Source of the DNA: Marinobacter sp. ELB17
Lineage (GTDB): Bacteria; Pseudomonadota; Gammaproteobacteria; Pseudomonadales; Oleiphilaceae
Assembly: GCF_000169375.1 (NCBI RefSeq)
Contig: NZ_AAXY01000007.1
Coordinates: 62,001 to 126,000, forward strand
DNA: 64,000 nucleotides
Reading direction: 5' to 3'
Part shown: piece by piece, positions 63,152 through 64,000 of the stretch
How the letters are laid out: every line of letters begins with the position of its first letter
How positions within the stretch are numbered: position 1 is the first letter of the stretch
Notes under the pieces: generated by a model
Databases searched by the model: none
Seen by the model: the letters and a program-made list of their open reading frames with translations, nothing else
Told to the model about the DNA's origin: nothing
Made by a program: the position numbers and the translations under genes

Positions 63152-64000
63152 GTGCCAGACCTATGCCGGGTGCGGGCCTTGTTTCTATTACTCGTTACCA
63201 GCGAACTCCTGGTGCTGGCGCTGGCAATGGCACAAACGCAAAACGGCTGGATTGACTGGGGATATTTTGGCTTGTTGTCGTTGTTTGTGCAGTGGACTGT
63301 ACTCACCAGCATCGCCATGATCTGCCCTCTGCGTTCGCGGCTGGCGCAGCTGTCGGTGGCCAGCGCCACGCTGGCCATTGTTGTTCTGGTACTGGTGGAT
63401 GTATTCGCTTTTAGCCTGTTTGCCGACCAGGTGCTAAATCCGGGGCTTGGCGCGCCTCAGTGGCATAACATTGCTAAAAAAATGCTGCTGGCGCTGCTGA
63501 TTACCTTAATGGTGCTTCGCTACTTTTATCTTCAGCACCAATGGCAACAACAACAGGAAGCCGAACTGCAAGCACGTTTAAGCTCGCTGCAGAGCCGAAT
63601 TCAGCCCCACTTTTTATTCAACAGTATGAATACCATCGCCAGCCTTATCGCCAGCGACCCCCAGCGGGCGGAAGACGCGGTGCTGGACCTGTCAGAGCTT
63701 TTCCGCGCCAGCCTGCGCACCAGCGAACAGCTGATTCCCCTGCAGCGCGAACTGGAACTGTGCCAACGCTATCTGGATATCGAGGCCCTGCGTCTGGGGG
63801 ATCGCCTTCAACTGCAGTGGCATATCGCTGACGGCTTGCAAAACCAGGCTATTCCGCCCCTAACCCTGCAACCGCTGGTTGAGAACGCCATTTACCACGG
63901 CATTCAACCCCGTGCCCAAGGCGGCATTGTGCGGGTAGAAGCGCAGGCCAGCGGCGATTTTGTATACTTGCTCGTGCAGAACCCAAAACCCGAACCCGGC
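63152..64000 (+). CDS. algZ: sensor histidine kinase AlgZ/FimS, LytS family (partial)
   Basis: The frame is open from about 63089 to the right edge. It has FFVPDLCRVRALFLLLVTSELLVL, four membrane helices (about 63170-63510), then the LytS-type His-kinase motif SRIQPHFLFNSMNTIASLI, DLSELFRASLR, LELCQRYLDIEALRLGDRL and LQPLVENAIYHGIQP. This is AlgZ/FimS, which pairs with AlgR to control twitching and exopolysaccharide. No ATG is in frame at the front: GTG 63152 is the first standard start, but an ATT at 63089 has GGGAG 7 bases upstream and would add 21 residues. The rest is outside the window. Confidence 0.9.
   Translation, partial: MPDLCRVRALFLLLVTSELLVLALAMAQTQNGWIDWGYFGLLSLFVQWTVLTSIAMICPLRSRLAQLSVASATLAIVVLVLVDVFAFSLFADQVLNPGLGAPQWHNIAKKMLLALLITLMVLRYFYLQHQWQQQQEAELQARLSSLQSRIQPHFLFNSMNTIASLIASDPQRAEDAVLDLSELFRASLRTSEQLIPLQRELELCQRYLDIEALRLGDRLQLQWHIADGLQNQAIPPLTLQPLVENAIYHGIQPRAQGGIVRVEAQASGDFVYLLVQNPKPEPG

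Overview
The window is a chromosomal segment of a gammaproteobacterium close to Marinobacter and Pseudomonas. Several gene neighbourhoods match the Pseudomonas order: rph / crc / pyrE; pilT-pilU opposite yggS-proC-yggT; metX-metW-rdgB-hemW; ubiK-comM opposite glnK-amtB; argH opposite algZ(fimS); and lptM-lysA-dapF-DUF484-xerC. The Marinobacter-like assignment is an inference from protein character and gene order, not a database result.

Layout. (1) 1-11 kb is an accessory defence island. It holds a decayed IS66 element (1-2677) with a second element of about 660 bp inside its transposase gene. Leftward-reading genes follow: a BREX type 2 pglW, a RecF/AAA-type ATPase paired with a DUF4276 (TOPRIM-like) protein, and a pglX cut off exactly at the IS66 end. 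(2) 11-24.6 kb is core: yicC, rph, crc, pyrE (two frameshifts), a DUF4124 protein, a phasin, a DUF2782 protein, polA (behind a 17-bp tandem repeat array), a fadL-type porin gene (two frameshifts), pilU/pilT and yggS. (3) 24.6-37.9 kb is core metabolism and nitrogen sensing: proC, yggT, a dynamin-like GTPase, metX, metW, rdgB, hemW, trmB, comM, ubiK, and glnK-amtB behind a sigma-54 promoter. (4) 38-43.8 kb is a second accessory block: a DUF4123 adaptor, an alpha/beta-hydrolase effector, a membrane-anchored putative immunity protein, then an orphan copy of the effector C-terminus with its own variant immunity gene. (5) 43.9-64 kb holds an ECF sigma factor with a ChrR-type anti-sigma, an SDR, tcdA, a CPA1-type antiporter, a quinone-oxidoreductase-like MDR, a YbfF-like esterase, cls, a BvgS-like sensor kinase, a diguanylate cyclase, the xerC-DUF484-dapF-lysA-lptM-argH group, and algZ running off the right edge.

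The two most interesting systems are the effector/immunity locus and the BREX-2 remnant. In the first, near-identical 429-bp arms flank a variable toxin tip plus a variable immunity gene, so one recombination could switch the effector's tip together with its immunity. The second carries an ATPase/DUF4276 module between pglW and pglX and appears to have been inactivated by IS66. Several single-base indels, those in pyrE and fadL falling in homopolymer runs, are either sequencing errors or real lesions and should be checked against reads. I saw no tRNA, rRNA or CRISPR array.
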